Positions 63,482-64,000 of a stretch of DNA of 64,000 nt are shown here, in pieces (the first letter of the stretch is position 1; each line of letters begins with the position of its first letter). The DNA is from Amycolatopsis albispora (GTDB lineage Bacteria; Actinomycetota; Actinomycetes; Mycobacteriales; Pseudonocardiaceae): positions 6,200,001 through 6,264,000 of the forward strand of contig NZ_CP015163.1 of NCBI RefSeq assembly GCF_003312875.1. The letters run 5' to 3'. The notes under the pieces are model-generated. The model was given only the letters and a program-made list of their open reading frames with translations, did not search any database and was not told the origin of the DNA. The translations under genes were made by a program, and so were the position numbers.

Positions 63482-64000
63482 ACAAGGCCGAGCACATCAA
63501 CACCGTGTCCGGATCGGTCCACGGCCAGGTGCTGCAAGCCCGCACGGTAACCGCCGACACCATCGTCCTGCACGCTCCCGAGCACCGAGTGCCGGTTCCC
63601 CGGCAGCTTCCGCCGCCCGCGCACACCTGGGTCGACCGCGCAGATGAATTGGAGCGGCTGGACCGTCTGCTCACCACGGCGGGCCCGACCCGCGTGGTGG
63701 TGACCGGCCTGGGCGGGGTCGGCAAGACCGGCTTGGCGGTGCGCTGGCTCGACGGACACCACGAGCGCCACCCCGACGGCGTGCTGCACGTGGACCTCAA
63801 CGGCTGGAGCGGCCACCCGCCACCGGCCACCGCGCAGGTCCTCGCCGGATGGCTCCGCGCGCTCGGCGTCGCCGCCGACGACCTGCCGGGCGAGGTGGCC
63901 GAGCTGGTCGCGCTGTACCGAACGGTCACCTCGGACAAGGCGGTGGCCATGCTGGTCGACAACGCCCGTTCCGCCGAGCAGGTGCAGCCCCTGGTACCTG
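63478..64000 (+). CDS. STAND NTPase with N-terminal amyloid-like motif, C-terminus cut by window edge
   Basis: 174 residues visible, open to the right edge; start ATG overlaps the methyltransferase stop. Residues 6-31 (HINTVSGSVHGQVLQA, then RTVTADTIVLH) have the N-x-V-x-G-x-x-x-G-x-V-x-Q-A spacing of RHIM/PP-like amyloid signalling motifs found at N-termini of bacterial NLR-like proteins. After a Pro-rich linker comes an NB-ARC-type ATPase: WVDRADELERL, Walker A GLGGVGKT (77-84) and MLVDNARSAEQV (Walker B region). The rest, probably LRR, WD40 or TPR sensor repeats, is outside the window. A signalling or defence role is inferred. Confidence 0.85.
   Translation, partial: MNKAEHINTVSGSVHGQVLQARTVTADTIVLHAPEHRVPVPRQLPPPAHTWVDRADELERLDRLLTTAGPTRVVVTGLGGVGKTGLAVRWLDGHHERHPDGVLHVDLNGWSGHPPPATAQVLAGWLRALGVAADDLPGEVAELVALYRTVTSDKAVAMLVDNARSAEQVQPLVP

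Overview
The window is high-GC actinomycete chromosome, with many GTG and TTG starts, 4-bp ATGA/GTGA gene overlaps and a mycobacterial-type Ser/Thr kinase and cell-wall gene cluster. Gene content (class E sortase, CrgA, rhomboid, PpiA, LAL and YheO regulators, SpdB-type island protein) points to Pseudonocardiaceae. A 22-bp-arm palindrome at 6.77 kb suggests Amycolatopsis to me, but that is memory-based inference.

Layout. (1) 0-5.1 kb: two tandem membrane Ser/Thr kinases on the minus strand (the first cut by the window edge, the second lacking its activation segment), then two translationally coupled CoA-ester lyases on the plus strand. (2) 5.1-9.4 kb: an OLD/PARIS-like pair, an AAA ATPase plus a DUF4276 gene whose 3' end is replaced by a perfect palindrome. 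Its frame runs without a stop into a mycobacterial-type aspartate aminotransferase gene. An MFS exporter follows, with its start codon buried in a hairpin. (3) 9.4-18.6 kb: an eight-gene minus-strand operon (peptide-type ABC importer, aldehyde dehydrogenase, SDR, amidase) facing a FadR-type GntR regulator, with a clear operator between them. (4) 18.6-25.5 kb: patatin, Cys/Met-type PLP enzyme, secreted SGNH hydrolase, large secreted penicillin-acylase-like enzyme with a discoidin-like tail, and FKBP. (5) 25.6-44.1 kb: a third paralogous kinase, tRNA-Leu(CAG), then the conserved block fhaA-fhaB-pstP-rodA-pbpA-pknA-pknB, trpG, a ferredoxin-NADP-type reductase behind an IdeR-like iron box, class E sortase, crgA, PH-domain protein (with two perfect DnaA boxes), rhomboid, ppiA and a CwsA-like Lys-rich membrane protein. 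This resembles the M. tuberculosis Rv0008c-Rv0020c region, normally near oriC; oriC itself is not in the window.

(6) 44.1-53.2 kb: lineage genes (DUF6918, DUF2020 lipoprotein, Q/P/G-rich protein, DUF4262), a YheO-type regulator coupled to a Thr/Ser dehydratase-like enzyme, a Spo0M-like protein, an LAL regulator without a Walker A motif, and an orphan WXG100-like plus CHAP-like effector pair. (7) 53.2-64 kb: an accessory region that looks like a decayed integrative element carrying defence-like genes: HTH protein, SpdB2-like membrane protein, DUF6615 nuclease-like protein facing a helicase-nuclease fusion, several unrecognised genes, a LexA-type SOS box at a divergent promoter, and a DUF574-type methyltransferase coupled to a STAND NTPase with an RHIM-like N-terminal motif (cut by the right edge).

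The most novel-looking items are the AAA/DUF4276 module with palindrome capture, the kinase without an activation segment, the DUF6615/helicase pair, the methyltransferase-STAND pair, and the iron box and DnaA boxes beside otherwise housekeeping genes.
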